Shown one piece after another: positions 54,101 through 63,672 of a stretch of DNA of 64,000 bases. The stretch is from Lachnospiraceae bacterium. GTDB lineage: Bacteria > Bacillota > Clostridia > Lachnospirales > Lachnospiraceae. The stretch spans positions 102,993-166,992 of the forward strand of contig JAAWCJ010000018.1 in NCBI GenBank assembly GCA_022793195.1, read 5' to 3'. Both the position numbers and the translations under genes were made by a program. The first letter of the stretch is position 1; each line of letters starts with the position of its first letter. Under the pieces are notes generated by a model that had not been told where the DNA came from, searched no databases, and saw nothing but the letters and a program-made list of their open reading frames with translations.

Positions 54101-55052
54101 AGAGATTCTGGGACAGGCAAAAAATGCTGCCATCCTTGGCCATGTAAGGCCGGACGGAGATTGCGTGGGTGCCTGCCTGGGGCTTAAGAATTATCTGAAA
54201 AATTCCATGCCGGAGTTGTCTGTCCAGGTATATCTGGAGGAGATTCCCGATTCGTTCCATTTCCTGAAAGGGGCCGGGGAAATCAGCCATGATGCCGCAG
54301 ACGGGGTCGTTTATGACCTGTGTATTGCGCTGGATACCAGCGACAAAGAAAGGCTTGGGGCCTTTGCTTGCTATTTTGACCATGCAGGATATACAGCCTG
54401 TATCGATCACCATGTGACCAATGCCGGATTCGCAGATGTTTCTCATATTTGCCCGGACAGGAGCGCCACCAGTGAGGTGTTATATACACTGATGGAGGAT
54501 GAGTTTGTGGATAAAAGTGTGGCGGAATGTCTGTATATGGGGATGATTCATGATACGGGAGTCTTTAAACATTCCAATACCACGGGCGAAACCATGGAGA
54601 TTGCCGGCAGGCTGATGGATAAGGGAATCAATTTTTCTAAAATTATTGATAAAACCTTTTATGAGAAAACTTACAGGCAGAATCAGATTCTGGGACGGAT
54701 GCTGGCAGAAAGTGTGCTTTTCATGGATGGCTTATGCATTTTTGCAGTCGTCCGCAAGAAAAACATGGAATTTTATCAGGCGAAGGCAAAGGATCTGGAG
54801 GGGATTATTGACCAGCTTCGGGTGACAAAGGGCGTAGAGTGTGCGATTTTCCTCTGTGAGACGGCACCGCAGGAGTATAAAGTAAGTATGCGCTCCAATC
54901 AAGTGGTGGATGTCAGCAGGATTGCTGCGTTTTTTGGCGGCGGCGGCCATATACGTGCCGCAGGCTGTACCATGGCGGGTTCTGTTTACGATGTGATTAA
55001 CAATCTGTCAGAACATATTGAGAAACAGCTTATGGAAGCGGGACTGAGGTAA
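54087..55052 (+). CDS. nrnA: DHH-family oligoribonuclease/pAp phosphatase NrnA
   Basis: A 321-residue DHH/DHHA1 phosphoesterase that degrades nano-RNAs and 3'-phosphoadenosine 5'-phosphate with Mn. Motifs: GHVRPDGDCVGACLG, IALDTSDKERLG, ACIDHHVTN, and the DHHA1 substrate motif GGGGHIRAAG near the end. GAGGAGGAAG precedes the ATG inside rbfA. All metal ligands are present. Confidence 0.94.
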   Translation: MEKIKEILGQAKNAAILGHVRPDGDCVGACLGLKNYLKNSMPELSVQVYLEEIPDSFHFLKGAGEISHDAADGVVYDLCIALDTSDKERLGAFACYFDHAGYTACIDHHVTNAGFADVSHICPDRSATSEVLYTLMEDEFVDKSVAECLYMGMIHDTGVFKHSNTTGETMEIAGRLMDKGINFSKIIDKTFYEKTYRQNQILGRMLAESVLFMDGLCIFAVVRKKNMEFYQAKAKDLEGIIDQLRVTKGVECAIFLCETAPQEYKVSMRSNQVVDVSRIAAFFGGGGHIRAAGCTMAGSVYDVINNLSEHIEKQLMEAGLR

Positions 55053-55121
55053 GGGGCTTTATAAAATTACAGAAGGGCATTGCCGGACAGACCGTATCCC
55101 AATGAGGAGATTGGAAAGAGC

Positions 55122-56060
55122 GTGGACGGATTATTGAATGTGTATAAGGAGCGGGGCTTTACCTCACATGATGTGGTGGCGAAGCTCCGCGGAATTTTGA
55201 AACAGAAAAAAATTGGCCACACCGGAACCCTGGATCCGGAGGCGGAAGGTGTGCTTCCTGTCTGTCTTGGAAAGGCCACAAAGGTTTGCGGCCTTTTGAC
55301 GGAAAAGGATAAGGAGTACCGGGCGGTATTGCTTCTCGGCCTCACAACTGATACACAGGACATAACAGGAAAGATTCAGAGGGAATGTGATGTGGAAGCA
55401 GGGGAGACGGCCATAAAAGAGGCTGTCATGAGTTTTGTGGGGGAATATGAGCAGCTCCCGCCCATGTATTCGGCGTTAAAAGTGGGCGGAAAGAAATTGT
55501 ACGAGCTTGCCAGGCAGGGAAAAGAAGTGGAACGGAAAAAACGGCAGGTGCGGATTTATCGGATAGTGATTGAAAAGGTGGAGCTTCCACGGGTTACTAT
55601 GACGGTAAACTGTTCCAGAGGGACTTATATCCGCACACTCTGCCATGATATTGGGAACCGCATAGGATGCGGCGGATGCATGGAAAGCCTGGTGCGGACC
55701 AGTGTATCAGATTTTTATATAAAAGATGCCATGACATTGAAACAGATTGAGAACCTGCGGGACGAAGGGGCTTTGGAGCAGGCTCTGACACCGGTGGATA
55801 CCCTGTTTCTTTCTTATCCGGCTTATTGCGCAAAGGAAACGGCCGGAAAGCGGTTGTATAATGGAAATCCCCTGGAGTTTGAGGAACTGGTGAGGGAGGG
55901 CAGGCCGGATGTGCGGGATGGAGAGGCAGAGAGTGGAAAAGGTGGAGATTTCCCGGAGAAAATCAGGATTTATGACTGGAACAGGAATTTTATAGGGATT
56001 TATTCTTATGAGGGAACAGGAAGCTTTTACCGTCCTGAAACACTCTTTTTTGTCGTATAG
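55122..56060 (+). CDS. truB: tRNA pseudouridine-55 synthase
   Basis: TruB makes pseudouridine 55 in the T-loop of tRNAs. The catalytic Asp is in GHTGTLDPEAEGVLP, followed by the KATKVCGLL and YEQLPPMYSALKVGGKKLYE segments. The GTG at 55122 gives the family start (DGLLNVYKERGFTSHDVV) with GGAAAG close before it; a TTG at 55080 would add 14 residues and has AGAAGGG just before it, so the start is open. The last codons and stop share TCGTATAGGAAAC with the rimP leader. Confidence 0.94.
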   Translation: MDGLLNVYKERGFTSHDVVAKLRGILKQKKIGHTGTLDPEAEGVLPVCLGKATKVCGLLTEKDKEYRAVLLLGLTTDTQDITGKIQRECDVEAGETAIKEAVMSFVGEYEQLPPMYSALKVGGKKLYELARQGKEVERKKRQVRIYRIVIEKVELPRVTMTVNCSRGTYIRTLCHDIGNRIGCGGCMESLVRTSVSDFYIKDAMTLKQIENLRDEGALEQALTPVDTLFLSYPAYCAKETAGKRLYNGNPLEFEELVREGRPDVRDGEAESGKGGDFPEKIRIYDWNRNFIGIYSYEGTGSFYRPETLFFVV

Positions 56061-56098
56061 GAAACGATTTTATTTCATAGAAGGCATGAGGAACAGAC

Positions 56099-57037
56099 AT
56101 GAAATTGATTACCGGACAGACAGAGTTATCTGTGAAGGGGCCGTCGGCTGTCACTTTGGGAAAATTTGACGGCATCCACAGAGGGCATAGAAAGCTGCTG
56201 GGAGAAGTACTAAAGGCGAAAGCGGAGGGGCTTTTGACAACGGTATTTACTTTTACCAGGCCGCCCAGGACATTGACGGAAGGGGAAGTACAGCCGGTAC
56301 TTTTAACCAACAGGGAAAAGCGGATTCATCTGGAACGGCTGGGGCTTGACCTAATGGTGGAATATCCTTTCACTGAAGCTGTCTGCCATATGGAGCCGGA
56401 AGTATTTGTAGAACAGGTTTTAGTGAAAGGACTTAACGCAAAATTGGTGGTCACAGGACCGGATTTTTGTTTTGGCTATAAAAGACGGGGAAATGTAGAG
56501 CTTCTTTCAAAGCTTGGGACCCGTTATGGCTATAAACTTACTGTAATCGAAAAAGAAAAGGATTCGGAAAACCGTATTATCAGCAGTACACTGGTAAGAG
56601 AGGAACTTCTTTCCGGAAACGTAGAGAGGGCCAACCGGCTTTTGGGATATCCTTATACAGTGACAGGAGAGGTGGTCCATGGAAACCATCTGGGGCGGAC
56701 CTTTGGTATGCCTACGGTGAACCAGATCCCGGCGCCGGAGAAGCTTCTGCCTCCCAACGGCGTCTATACTGCGGCAGTGGAACTGGATGGAAAAACTTAC
56801 AGGGGAGTTTCCAATGTGGGGTATAAACCTACCATAGAAGGGAATTATCCAAAAGGGGTGGAAACTTATATTTTTGACTTTGACAAAGATGTCTACGGGA
56901 AGACCCTGGATGTACAGCTTTTTCATTATCAGAGAAAAGAGCAGAAATTTGCCTCCGTGGAGGAATTGAAAGGGCAGCTTGCAAAAGATGCGAAAGAAAG
57001 CCGCCGGTTTTTCCGGGAGAATGGGGAAAAATATTAG
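56099..57037 (+). CDS. ribF: Bifunctional riboflavin kinase/FAD synthetase
   Basis: A 312-residue enzyme making FMN and FAD. The N-terminal nucleotidyltransferase has VTLGKFDGIHRGHRKLL (the usual G-x-FDGxHxGH) and the later ISSTLVREEL; the C-terminal flavokinase has GEVVHGNHLGRTFGMPTVNQ and GVYTAAVELDG. It follows truB by 38 bp as in other Firmicutes. Confidence 0.96.
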   Translation: MKLITGQTELSVKGPSAVTLGKFDGIHRGHRKLLGEVLKAKAEGLLTTVFTFTRPPRTLTEGEVQPVLLTNREKRIHLERLGLDLMVEYPFTEAVCHMEPEVFVEQVLVKGLNAKLVVTGPDFCFGYKRRGNVELLSKLGTRYGYKLTVIEKEKDSENRIISSTLVREELLSGNVERANRLLGYPYTVTGEVVHGNHLGRTFGMPTVNQIPAPEKLLPPNGVYTAAVELDGKTYRGVSNVGYKPTIEGNYPKGVETYIFDFDKDVYGKTLDVQLFHYQRKEQKFASVEELKGQLAKDAKESRRFFRENGEKY

Positions 57038-57038
57038 T

Positions 57039-57066
57039 TTACAATCAGAAACACATGTGTTATACT
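57039..57066 (+). promoter_or_regulatory. Promoter for rpsO
   Basis: -35 TTACAA and -10 TATACT with a 16-bp spacer, starting just after the ribF stop. The leader to rpsO is about 90 bases and contains GC-rich parts that could fold, as expected for S15 autoregulation, but I could not define a clear structure. Confidence 0.65.
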
Positions 57067-57161
57067 GGAGCGGTGTGAAACTGCGCCAATGCTCAGCATT
57101 TGGAGGCTCCTGCCGATGCCGGGTATCTGGTGTGAACAAAGTAGTTTAAGGAGGAAACAAC

Positions 57162-57428
57162 ATGATTTCAAAGGAAAAGAAAGCAGAGATTATTGAAGCT
57201 TATGGCAGAAAGCCCGGAGATACCGGTTCTCCCGAAGTTCAGATTGCCATTCTGACAGCCAGAATTGCAGAACTTACTGAGCATTTGAAGGTGAATCAGA
57301 AAGACCATCATTCCAGGCGCGGGCTTTTGAAAATGGTAGGCCAGAGACGTGGGCTCCTGGACTATCTGAAGAGAAGTGATATCGAAGCATACAGGAATCT
57401 GATTGCACGTCTTGGCATCAGAAAATAA
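57162..57428 (+). CDS. rpsO: Ribosomal protein S15
   Basis: An 88-residue primary 16S rRNA-binding protein ([53 protein letters not shown]). AAGGAGG lies before ATG. Own promoter upstream; pnp follows after a structured gap. Confidence 0.98.
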   Translation: MISKEKKAEIIEAYGRKPGDTGSPEVQIAILTARIAELTEHLKVNQKDHHSRRGLLKMVGQRRGLLDYLKRSDIEAYRNLIARLGIRK

Positions 57429-57440
57429 CTGAGAAATTTA

Positions 57441-57581
57441 AGGGCGCCAGGGTGGAGAGATCCACCCTGTTCTTGCCCTGTGGAATCCGGGCGGTAAAAG
57501 TCCGGAAGAAACTATTGACACTGCGGAAGGTTACCTCGAGACCACTGAAAAGTACAGTTTTTGGAAACTGTATTTTTCAGT
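57441..57581 (+). promoter_or_regulatory. Hairpins between rpsO and pnp
   Basis: First structure: GGGTGGA/TCCACCC (57450-57456 with 57461-57467), framed by AGGGC/GCCCT. Second: a 17-base arm (57544-57560) pairs with 57565-57581 around TTGG with one mismatch. The second lies 37 bases before pnp. In other bacteria pnp leaders of this kind are cut by RNase III and serve PNPase autocontrol; here that is inference. Confidence 0.6.
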
Positions 57582-57618
57582 AGTTTCGATGGCTTCCGCC
57601 CCTAAAAAGGAGAATCTT

Positions 57619-59736
57619 ATGTATAAGAGTTTTTCGATGGAATTGGCAGGAAGGACTTTGACTGTTGATGTGGGACGTGTTGCAGCCCAGGCCAATGGCG
57701 CGGCGTTTATGCACTATGGTGATACAGTGGTACTTTCTACGGCGACGGCTTCTGATAAGCCCAGAGAAGGGATTGACTTTTTTCCTTTAAGTGTGGAATT
57801 TGAGGAAAAGCTTTATGCGGTGGGGAAAATTCCCGGAGGTTTCAATAGGAGAGAAGGGAAGGCCTCTGAAAATGCAACTTTGACTGCACGTGTCATTGAC
57901 CGCCCCATGCGTCCTTTGTTTCCCAAAGATTACAGAAATGATGTGACTTTGAATAACCTGGTCATGTCTGTGGATCCGATGTGCAGCCCGGAGCTGACTG
58001 CCATGTTGGGTTCCGCCATTGCGGTTTCTATTTCCGACATTCCTTTTGACGGACCGACAGCTGCCACTCAGGTAGGCATGATTGACGGAGAGCTGATCTT
58101 TAATCCCACTGCAGCCCAGAAGCAGACGTCTGATCTGGCGCTGACTGTTGCTTCCACCAGAGATAAGGTGATTATGATTGAAGCGGGCGCCAATGAAGTG
58201 CCGGAAGCAAAGATGATTGAAGCCATTTTTGCGGCCCACAGTATGAATCAGGAAATTATTAAATTTATTGACACTATTGTGGCGGAATGTGGAAAATCCA
58301 AGCATACTTATGAAAGCTGTGAAACTCCTGCCGATTTGTGGGAAGATATGACCACTGCGATTTCCGGGGAGGAAATGGAGGCGGCCGTATTCACCGATGT
58401 GAAACAGGTACGGGAAGAGAATATTAAGAAACTGACAGAAAAACTGGAGGAGCGTTATACAGAAGAGCATCCGGACTGGCTGCCTTTGATCGGTGAGGCC
58501 CTTTATAAATACCAGAAAAAAACAGTGCGTAAGATGATTTTAAAAGACCATAAACGCCCCGACGGAAGAGAGATCACTCAGATTCGCCCTCTGGCGGCTG
58601 AAGTTGACCTTCTTCCCAGAGTGCATGGTTCCGGCATGTTTACCCGCGGACAGACCCAGATTTTAAATGCCTGTACGCTGGCGCCTCTTTCCGAACGTCA
58701 GAAACTGGACGGCCTTGATGAAAATGAGACTTCCAAACGATATATGCATCATTATAACTTCCCCTCTTATTCGGTAGGGGAGACAAGGCCCAGCAGAGGG
58801 CCGGGACGCCGTGAAATCGGCCATGGTGCATTGGCGGAGCGCGCGCTTCTGCCGGTTTTGCCCAGCGAAGAAGAGTTCCCTTATGCTATCAGGACGGTGT
58901 CGGAGACTTTGGAATCCAATGGTTCCACCTCCCAGGCCAGTGTGTGCGCTTCTTCTCTGTCACTGATGGCAGCAGGTGTGCCCATTAAGAGTGCTGTTGC
59001 CGGTATCTCCTGCGGTCTCGTGACCGGGGATACGGATGATGATTATATTGTATTGACCGATATCCAGGGGTTAGAGGATTTCTTCGGTGACATGGACTTT
59101 AAGGTGGCAGGAACCCATAAAGGAATCACCGCCATTCAAATGGACATTAAGATTCACGGACTGACCAGGGCTATCATTGAGGAAGCCATTGCCAGGACAC
59201 GGGAAGCCAGACTGTATATTCTCGACGAAATTATGAAACCGGTGATTGCCGAGCCGCGTCCCGAGGTTGGCAAGTACGCGCCCAAGATCACCCAGATTCA
59301 GATTGATCCCACCAAGATCGGTGATGTGGTCGGTAAGCAGGGCAAGGTGATCAACCGGATCATTGAGGAAACGGGTGTAAAGATCGACATCGAGGACGAT
59401 GGTTCTGTGTCGGTATGCGGTACTGATAAAGGGATGATCGAGAGGGCGATCACCATTATTAACCGGATTGTCAATGATGTGGAGCCTGGTGAGATCATTA
59501 CCGGAAAGGTAGTCCGAATTATGAATTTCGGAGCTTTTGTGGAATTGGCTCCCAATAAGGACGGACTGGTTCACATTTCCAAATTATCCCAGAAGAGGGT
59601 TGGGAAAGTGGAAGATGTGGTAAACATTGGAGATGAAGTAACGGTTAAAGTTATGGAGATCGACAGGATGGGACGGATTAATCTGTCAATGAAAGATGTG
59701 CCTCAGGAATCTTCAGAGGAACAGAAAGAAAATTAA
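57619..59736 (+). CDS. pnp: Polyribonucleotide nucleotidyltransferase (PNPase)
   Basis: A 705-residue phosphorolytic 3'-5' exoribonuclease. It has two RNase PH domains (IPGGFNRREGKASENATLTA in the first; VGETRPSRGPGRREIGHGAL and the catalytic region LVTGDTDDDYIVLTDIQG in the second), a KH domain (IGDVVGKQGKVINRIIEETG) and an S1 domain (GKVVRIMNFGAFVELAPN) at the end. The ATG with AAAAGGAG before it gives the usual MYKSFSMELAGR start; an upstream ATG at 57589 does not. Confidence 0.98.
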   Translation: MYKSFSMELAGRTLTVDVGRVAAQANGAAFMHYGDTVVLSTATASDKPREGIDFFPLSVEFEEKLYAVGKIPGGFNRREGKASENATLTARVIDRPMRPLFPKDYRNDVTLNNLVMSVDPMCSPELTAMLGSAIAVSISDIPFDGPTAATQVGMIDGELIFNPTAAQKQTSDLALTVASTRDKVIMIEAGANEVPEAKMIEAIFAAHSMNQEIIKFIDTIVAECGKSKHTYESCETPADLWEDMTTAISGEEMEAAVFTDVKQVREENIKKLTEKLEERYTEEHPDWLPLIGEALYKYQKKTVRKMILKDHKRPDGREITQIRPLAAEVDLLPRVHGSGMFTRGQTQILNACTLAPLSERQKLDGLDENETSKRYMHHYNFPSYSVGETRPSRGPGRREIGHGALAERALLPVLPSEEEFPYAIRTVSETLESNGSTSQASVCASSLSLMAAGVPIKSAVAGISCGLVTGDTDDDYIVLTDIQGLEDFFGDMDFKVAGTHKGITAIQMDIKIHGLTRAIIEEAIARTREARLYILDEIMKPVIAEPRPEVGKYAPKITQIQIDPTKIGDVVGKQGKVINRIIEETGVKIDIEDDGSVSVCGTDKGMIERAITIINRIVNDVEPGEIITGKVVRIMNFGAFVELAPNKDGLVHISKLSQKRVGKVEDVVNIGDEVTVKVMEIDRMGRINLSMKDVPQESSEEQKEN

Positions 59737-60729
59737 TCAGAGGGGGAGTTTTTTCCCGGTGGGTGAAGAAGAATCTGCCGGGAGGAGGCTCCTTTTATAA
59801 TTGAAAGGTTTAGAAAACTGATTTTCCGTATAATATCCGGTAAAAAGGACAATCCTCAGGCAATGCTCGGCTGCCCTGTAAAAGTAGATTTGGTTGGAAA
59901 GAACATCTTCGGGGGCAACTTCAGTTTCGTTGATATCCTCTACCATTTCCTGAAGGGCTTTGGCAGGAGGGCTTTTTTTGGCCGGAATGAGGAGAACTTC
60001 ATGGATGGAGCTGGGAAGTATATAGAAGTCATCCTGGATTTCATCGGCGAAAGAAGCCAGAACATCTTCATATAAAAGACAGGCAGCGCCGAATGTACGG
60101 GCATGGCTGCTTAATACGAAAAGGGTATGGGCTGTAGGGGAAGGAAACGGCGTTTCCGGTTTTGTTTCAGGAAAGAGGAGGCGCTCCATGGGAAGAATTT
60201 CGTATCCCGACAGAGTACGGGTATTTATCCTGGCCAGGGTAAAGAGCTCTTCTTTCGTGGTGTGCCAAAGCTCCAGATGCTTATTGTGGATTAATGCTGT
60301 GGTACTTCCGATGGTTTCATTTTCTAAGGTGAGAAAAAAGACAACAGCCAGATCAAGAAACGGCAGATAGGGAATATCGGAGAGGAGTTCCAGATTGGAG
60401 GCCTGGTTGATAAGACGGAAAAAAATCTTTTTTTGTATGTTTTCAAAATTTTGGAATATGGAGATGTCGAATGGTACAGGAATCCGGTGTGTTTCATAAA
60501 TGCTTTTGATGTCATCCAGAATATCCCCTAAAAGTTCTCCGTTTAAATATTCGGTATAGTAGGAATTGAGATAAATGGAAGGGGCGATATTTTCCCCTGG
60601 CTGCAAAATCAGCAGGCCGTCGAGATGCTGGCCATTGTTTTTAAGAACTGGTTGGATGGATATGGAAGCGGCAGGATACTGGTTTTTCATAATGTGGCAG
60701 ATTTGAGACAGAAATTCAGAATAACTCAT
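59737..60729 (-). CDS. DUF5688-type protein of unknown function
   Basis: A 330-residue cytoplasmic protein that I assign to DUF5688, a family frequent in Lachnospiraceae. Features: YLNSYYTEYLNGELLGDILD, then a stretch starting FDLAVVFFLTLENET-like (LDLAVVFFLTLENETIGST), then the conserved GYEILPMERLLF and FYILPSSIHEVLLIPA. No catalytic motif is evident. I chose the ATG 7 bp after GGAGG on the minus strand; longer frames run into the tRNA-Arg gene. It converges on pnp with no gap. Confidence 0.7.
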   Translation of the reverse strand: MSYSEFLSQICHIMKNQYPAASISIQPVLKNNGQHLDGLLILQPGENIAPSIYLNSYYTEYLNGELLGDILDDIKSIYETHRIPVPFDISIFQNFENIQKKIFFRLINQASNLELLSDIPYLPFLDLAVVFFLTLENETIGSTTALIHNKHLELWHTTKEELFTLARINTRTLSGYEILPMERLLFPETKPETPFPSPTAHTLFVLSSHARTFGAACLLYEDVLASFADEIQDDFYILPSSIHEVLLIPAKKSPPAKALQEMVEDINETEVAPEDVLSNQIYFYRAAEHCLRIVLFTGYYTENQFSKPFNYKRSLLPADSSSPTGKKLPL

Positions 60730-60817
60730 AGACATACCTCCAGAACAGTGTGATAGATAAGTTGAAAGACTCATGCATGGGAAAAATTGCCGAACGGCTG
60801 ACAGAATAAAGAAGGAC

Positions 60818-60889
60818 TGCACCTGAGTGGAATCGAACCACCGCACGTGGCTCCGGAGGCCACTGCTCTATCCACTGAGCTACAGGTGC
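60818..60889 (-). tRNA. tRNA-Arg (anticodon CCG)
   Basis: On the minus strand a 72-base cloverleaf: acceptor GCACCTG with CAGGTGC, D-arm AGCTCAGTGGATAGAGC, anticodon stem GTGGC/GCCAC with loop CTCCGGA giving CCG (reads CGG), T-loop TTCGATT. CCA is not encoded. Confidence 0.95.
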
Positions 60890-60987
60890 ATGTAAAGTCC
60901 AACAAAAGATATTTTAACTCATTTGTAAAAGAAGAGCAAGGGAAAAATGAAAAAATTTTAAAAAATTATGAGGATATTGCTTTTTCA

Positions 60988-61016
60988 TTGCTTTTTTTCA
61001 CTGTTTTTGCTATTAT
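60988..61016 (+). promoter_or_regulatory. Promoter of the SH3-domain protein gene
   Basis: -35 TTGCTT and -10 TATTAT with a 17-bp spacer. A hairpin AGACGGCA-TAG-TGCCGTCT (61030-61048) lies in the leader just before AAAAGGAGG. Confidence 0.65.
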
Positions 61017-61070
61017 GTACTTATGCTTAAGACGGCATAGTGCCGTCTGTCAGAAAAGGAGGCTTTTTAA

Positions 61071-62366
61071 ATGGACGAACTGAAATCTAGGCAGGAAAAG
61101 CCGGATGTTGATATGAAGAAAGAGGAAGGGGGTTCGCCTAAAAGGAAGAAACCGAATCATTCCTTTGATGAGTTTTTGCAATTATATGGAAAGTATATTA
61201 TTCTGGCGCTGGCTGCCATTCTTGTGGTAGTTACTGTTATCATTGTTGTGGGAAAATTGAAAAAAGATGGAGGAGAAACAAAAACGGAAAGTTCGCAGGC
61301 TGTAACGCAGAGCCCGGAAACACCGGCGCCGGAGCTTCCCGGGGGGAGCCTGGAAAAGGACACTAACCAGGCGGTTAACGATTTGGTAAACGCTTATTTT
61401 ACAGCAGTCCAAAACTGTGATGTGGAGGCTTTATCTGCCCTCGTGGATTCCGCGGATTCCATTTCTGCAGAGCAGCTCCAGGCAGAGAGAGAATTTGTAG
61501 AGAGTTATCAGAATATATCCTGCTATACGCTGAATGGCCCGGTAGAGGGCAGTTATGTTGTCTATGTGGCATACGATATGAAGTTTCTTAATGTGGAAAC
61601 TCCTGCCCCTTGTTTAATTCGTCTTTATATTTGTACTAATAATGAGGGCGGGTTATATATCTTTAACCAGGAAAATGGTATGGACAGCCAGGTTGTTGCC
61701 TATATGGAAGAAATTAACGCGCGGGAAGATATTAAAGCTTTGTTGAATGACGTAGATAACAGGCTGAATGTGGCGATGGCATCGGATGAAGCTTTAAATG
61801 CGCTGGTGAGCAAGCTGAACGGCACGACGCCGGAGGGCAGCGCACCGGAGACACCGGCTGAGACTGCTGCGCCCGAAGAAACAAGCGCGGCGGAAACACC
61901 GGCAGAAACGCCGGCTGCGGCAGACAACAGCACGTTTACAGATGTGGATGAAACAGTATATGCAAAAGAAGGCGTAAATATCAGGAAAGCGCCTGAATCC
62001 GACGCGGAAGTAGCCGGGACGATTCAGGCTGGTGAGTCCATCCACCGGACAGGCTACAATGACAACTGGAGCCGTGTGGAATATGGTGGAGAGACTTGCT
62101 ACATAGCGGCCGGATTCCTGACTATGACGGAGCCGGAGGATGATGGTTTCACTGAAGTGGACGAACGGGTTTACGCAAAGGAAAGTGTAAGAATCCGTAA
62201 GTCACCTGAGGAAAGTGCAGAAGTGGTTGGAACCCTCCTGGAGGGAGAGTCCCTGAAGAGAACAGGTTATAATGATGAGTGGAGCCGGGTGGTCTATGAA
62301 GGAGAAACCTGTTATATTGGAGCCGGATTCCTGACAACAGCTGATCCTTCGGAAGAGGATGATTAA
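61071..62366 (+). CDS. Membrane-anchored protein with two bacterial SH3 domains
   Basis: A 431-residue protein with a charged cytoplasmic N-terminus, one membrane helix (about 42-61) and an outside part. Residues about 100-245 form an NTF2-like or unnamed domain, followed by a Pro/Glu/Ala linker (260-288) and two SH3b domains (292-351 and 363-422) that are about 73% identical, a recent tandem duplication (VYAKEGVNIRKAPESDAEV and VYAKESVRIRKSPEESAEV). SH3b domains often bind peptidoglycan. Likely a cell-envelope protein; the precise role is unknown. AAAAGGAGG precedes ATG. Confidence 0.85.
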   Translation: MDELKSRQEKPDVDMKKEEGGSPKRKKPNHSFDEFLQLYGKYIILALAAILVVVTVIIVVGKLKKDGGETKTESSQAVTQSPETPAPELPGGSLEKDTNQAVNDLVNAYFTAVQNCDVEALSALVDSADSISAEQLQAEREFVESYQNISCYTLNGPVEGSYVVYVAYDMKFLNVETPAPCLIRLYICTNNEGGLYIFNQENGMDSQVVAYMEEINAREDIKALLNDVDNRLNVAMASDEALNALVSKLNGTTPEGSAPETPAETAAPEETSAAETPAETPAAADNSTFTDVDETVYAKEGVNIRKAPESDAEVAGTIQAGESIHRTGYNDNWSRVEYGGETCYIAAGFLTMTEPEDDGFTEVDERVYAKESVRIRKSPEESAEVVGTLLEGESLKRTGYNDEWSRVVYEGETCYIGAGFLTTADPSEEDD

Positions 62367-62398
62367 CTGACCAGAGGTGAATTCTGAGAAAAATTAAA

Positions 62399-62449
62399 AA
62401 GGGGCTGTTGCAAAATATCATGCGCATTTTAATTTTGCAACAGCTCCTT
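62399..62449 (+). terminator. Terminator-like hairpin before queA
   Basis: A 17-base arm starting AAGGGGCTGTTGC pairs with 62433-62449 with one G-T pair; a short T stretch follows. It closes the SH3-protein transcript. Confidence 0.6.
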
Positions 62450-62486
62450 TGCCGTCGCTTGACAAGTGCGCCGGAAGGAGAAGATA

Positions 62487-63512
62487 ATGAATGTAAAGGA
62501 CTTTGATTATGAACTGCCAAAAGAGCTGATTGCCCAGGATCCGCTGTTGGATCGAAGCGCTTCCAGGCTGTTGATGCTCGACAGAGAGACAGGAAATATC
62601 CGCCACGGTTCTTTTAAAGATATCGTAGGTGAACTAAAATGTGGTGATTGCCTGGTTATCAATAATACCAGGGTGATTCCGGCCAGGCTTTTTGGGGTGA
62701 AAGAGGAAACAGGCGCCGTCATAGAGGTGCTGCTTTTAAAGCGGAAGAAGGATGATATTTGGGAAACCCTGGTAAAGCCCGGAAAAAAGGCGAGGCCCGG
62801 TACGGAGATTTCTTTCGGGGACGGGCTTTTGAAAGGGATTGTTACAGATGTGGTGGAAGATGGAAACCGGCTGATTCAGTTTTCTTATGAAGGGATTTTT
62901 GAAGAAATTCTGGATGAGTTGGGACAGATGCCCCTGCCTCCTTATATTACCCATCCTTTAAAGGATAAAAACAGGTATCAGACCGTATATGCCAAACATG
63001 ATGGTTCGGCGGCGGCTCCTACTGCGGGCCTTCATTTTACAGAAGAACTTTTGGAGGAGATACGTGCAAAGGGCGTGGAGATCGTAAATGTCACCCTCCA
63101 TGTGGGCCTTGGAACTTTCCGGCCGGTCAAAGAGGAAGTGGTGGAGGAACACCGCATGCACTCGGAATTTTTTCGTATCGAGGAGGAGGAGGCCAAAAAG
63201 ATCAACCGGGCCAAGGCGGAAAGCCGCCGGGTGATTGCCGTCGGCACCACAAGCTGCCGGACTTTGGAAGCTGCTTCAGATGAACGGGGATTTGTGACGG
63301 CGGGAAGCGGCTGGACGGAGATTTTTATTTATCCAGGCTACCGCTTTAAGTGTATTGATGGTTTAGTCACTAATTTCCATTTGCCCCAGTCAACACTTCT
63401 TATGCTGGTGTCGGCGCTGGCCGGACGGGAACAGGTTTTGGAAGCTTATAAAGAAGCAGTAAAAGAAAGATATCGGTTTTTTAGCTTTGGGGATGCGATG
63501 CTTGTGATTTAA
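62487..63512 (+). CDS. queA: SAM:tRNA ribosyltransferase-isomerase
   Basis: QueA turns 7-aminomethyl-deazaguanine in tRNA into epoxyqueuosine with SAM as ribosyl donor. 341 residues with the family segments [49 protein letters not shown], and [28 protein letters not shown] precedes ATG. No tgt or queG lies beside it within the window. Confidence 0.97.
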   Translation: MNVKDFDYELPKELIAQDPLLDRSASRLLMLDRETGNIRHGSFKDIVGELKCGDCLVINNTRVIPARLFGVKEETGAVIEVLLLKRKKDDIWETLVKPGKKARPGTEISFGDGLLKGIVTDVVEDGNRLIQFSYEGIFEEILDELGQMPLPPYITHPLKDKNRYQTVYAKHDGSAAAPTAGLHFTEELLEEIRAKGVEIVNVTLHVGLGTFRPVKEEVVEEHRMHSEFFRIEEEEAKKINRAKAESRRVIAVGTTSCRTLEAASDERGFVTAGSGWTEIFIYPGYRFKCIDGLVTNFHLPQSTLLMLVSALAGREQVLEAYKEAVKERYRFFSFGDAMLVI

Positions 63513-63550
63513 CACCGTTTTCGTACATTTGTAAACAGGTACAAATTCAG

Positions 63551-63585
63551 AAAAAGGGCTTGGGAATGGGATTCCTGGGCCTTTT
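63551..63585 (+). terminator. Terminator after queA
   Basis: AAAAAGGGCTTGGGAAT pairs with ATTCCTGGGCCTTTT with small bulges, ending in TTTT. Confidence 0.7.
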
Positions 63586-63672
63586 GTGAATAAAATGTTA
63601 ATTGAAAAAATGCTGCTTGACGTGAGGCACATTCGTACGCTAAAGTATAGTTATCGAAAGGGGGAACCCAAA

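Noticed and set aside
57067..57161. Defined S15-binding structure in the rpsO leader
   Set aside because: The leader is GC-rich and can fold in several ways, but I could not derive one clear conserved structure by eye.
60847..61083. 78-codon frame before the SH3-domain gene
   Set aside because: It overlaps the tRNA-Arg gene and the promoter; the product has no family features.
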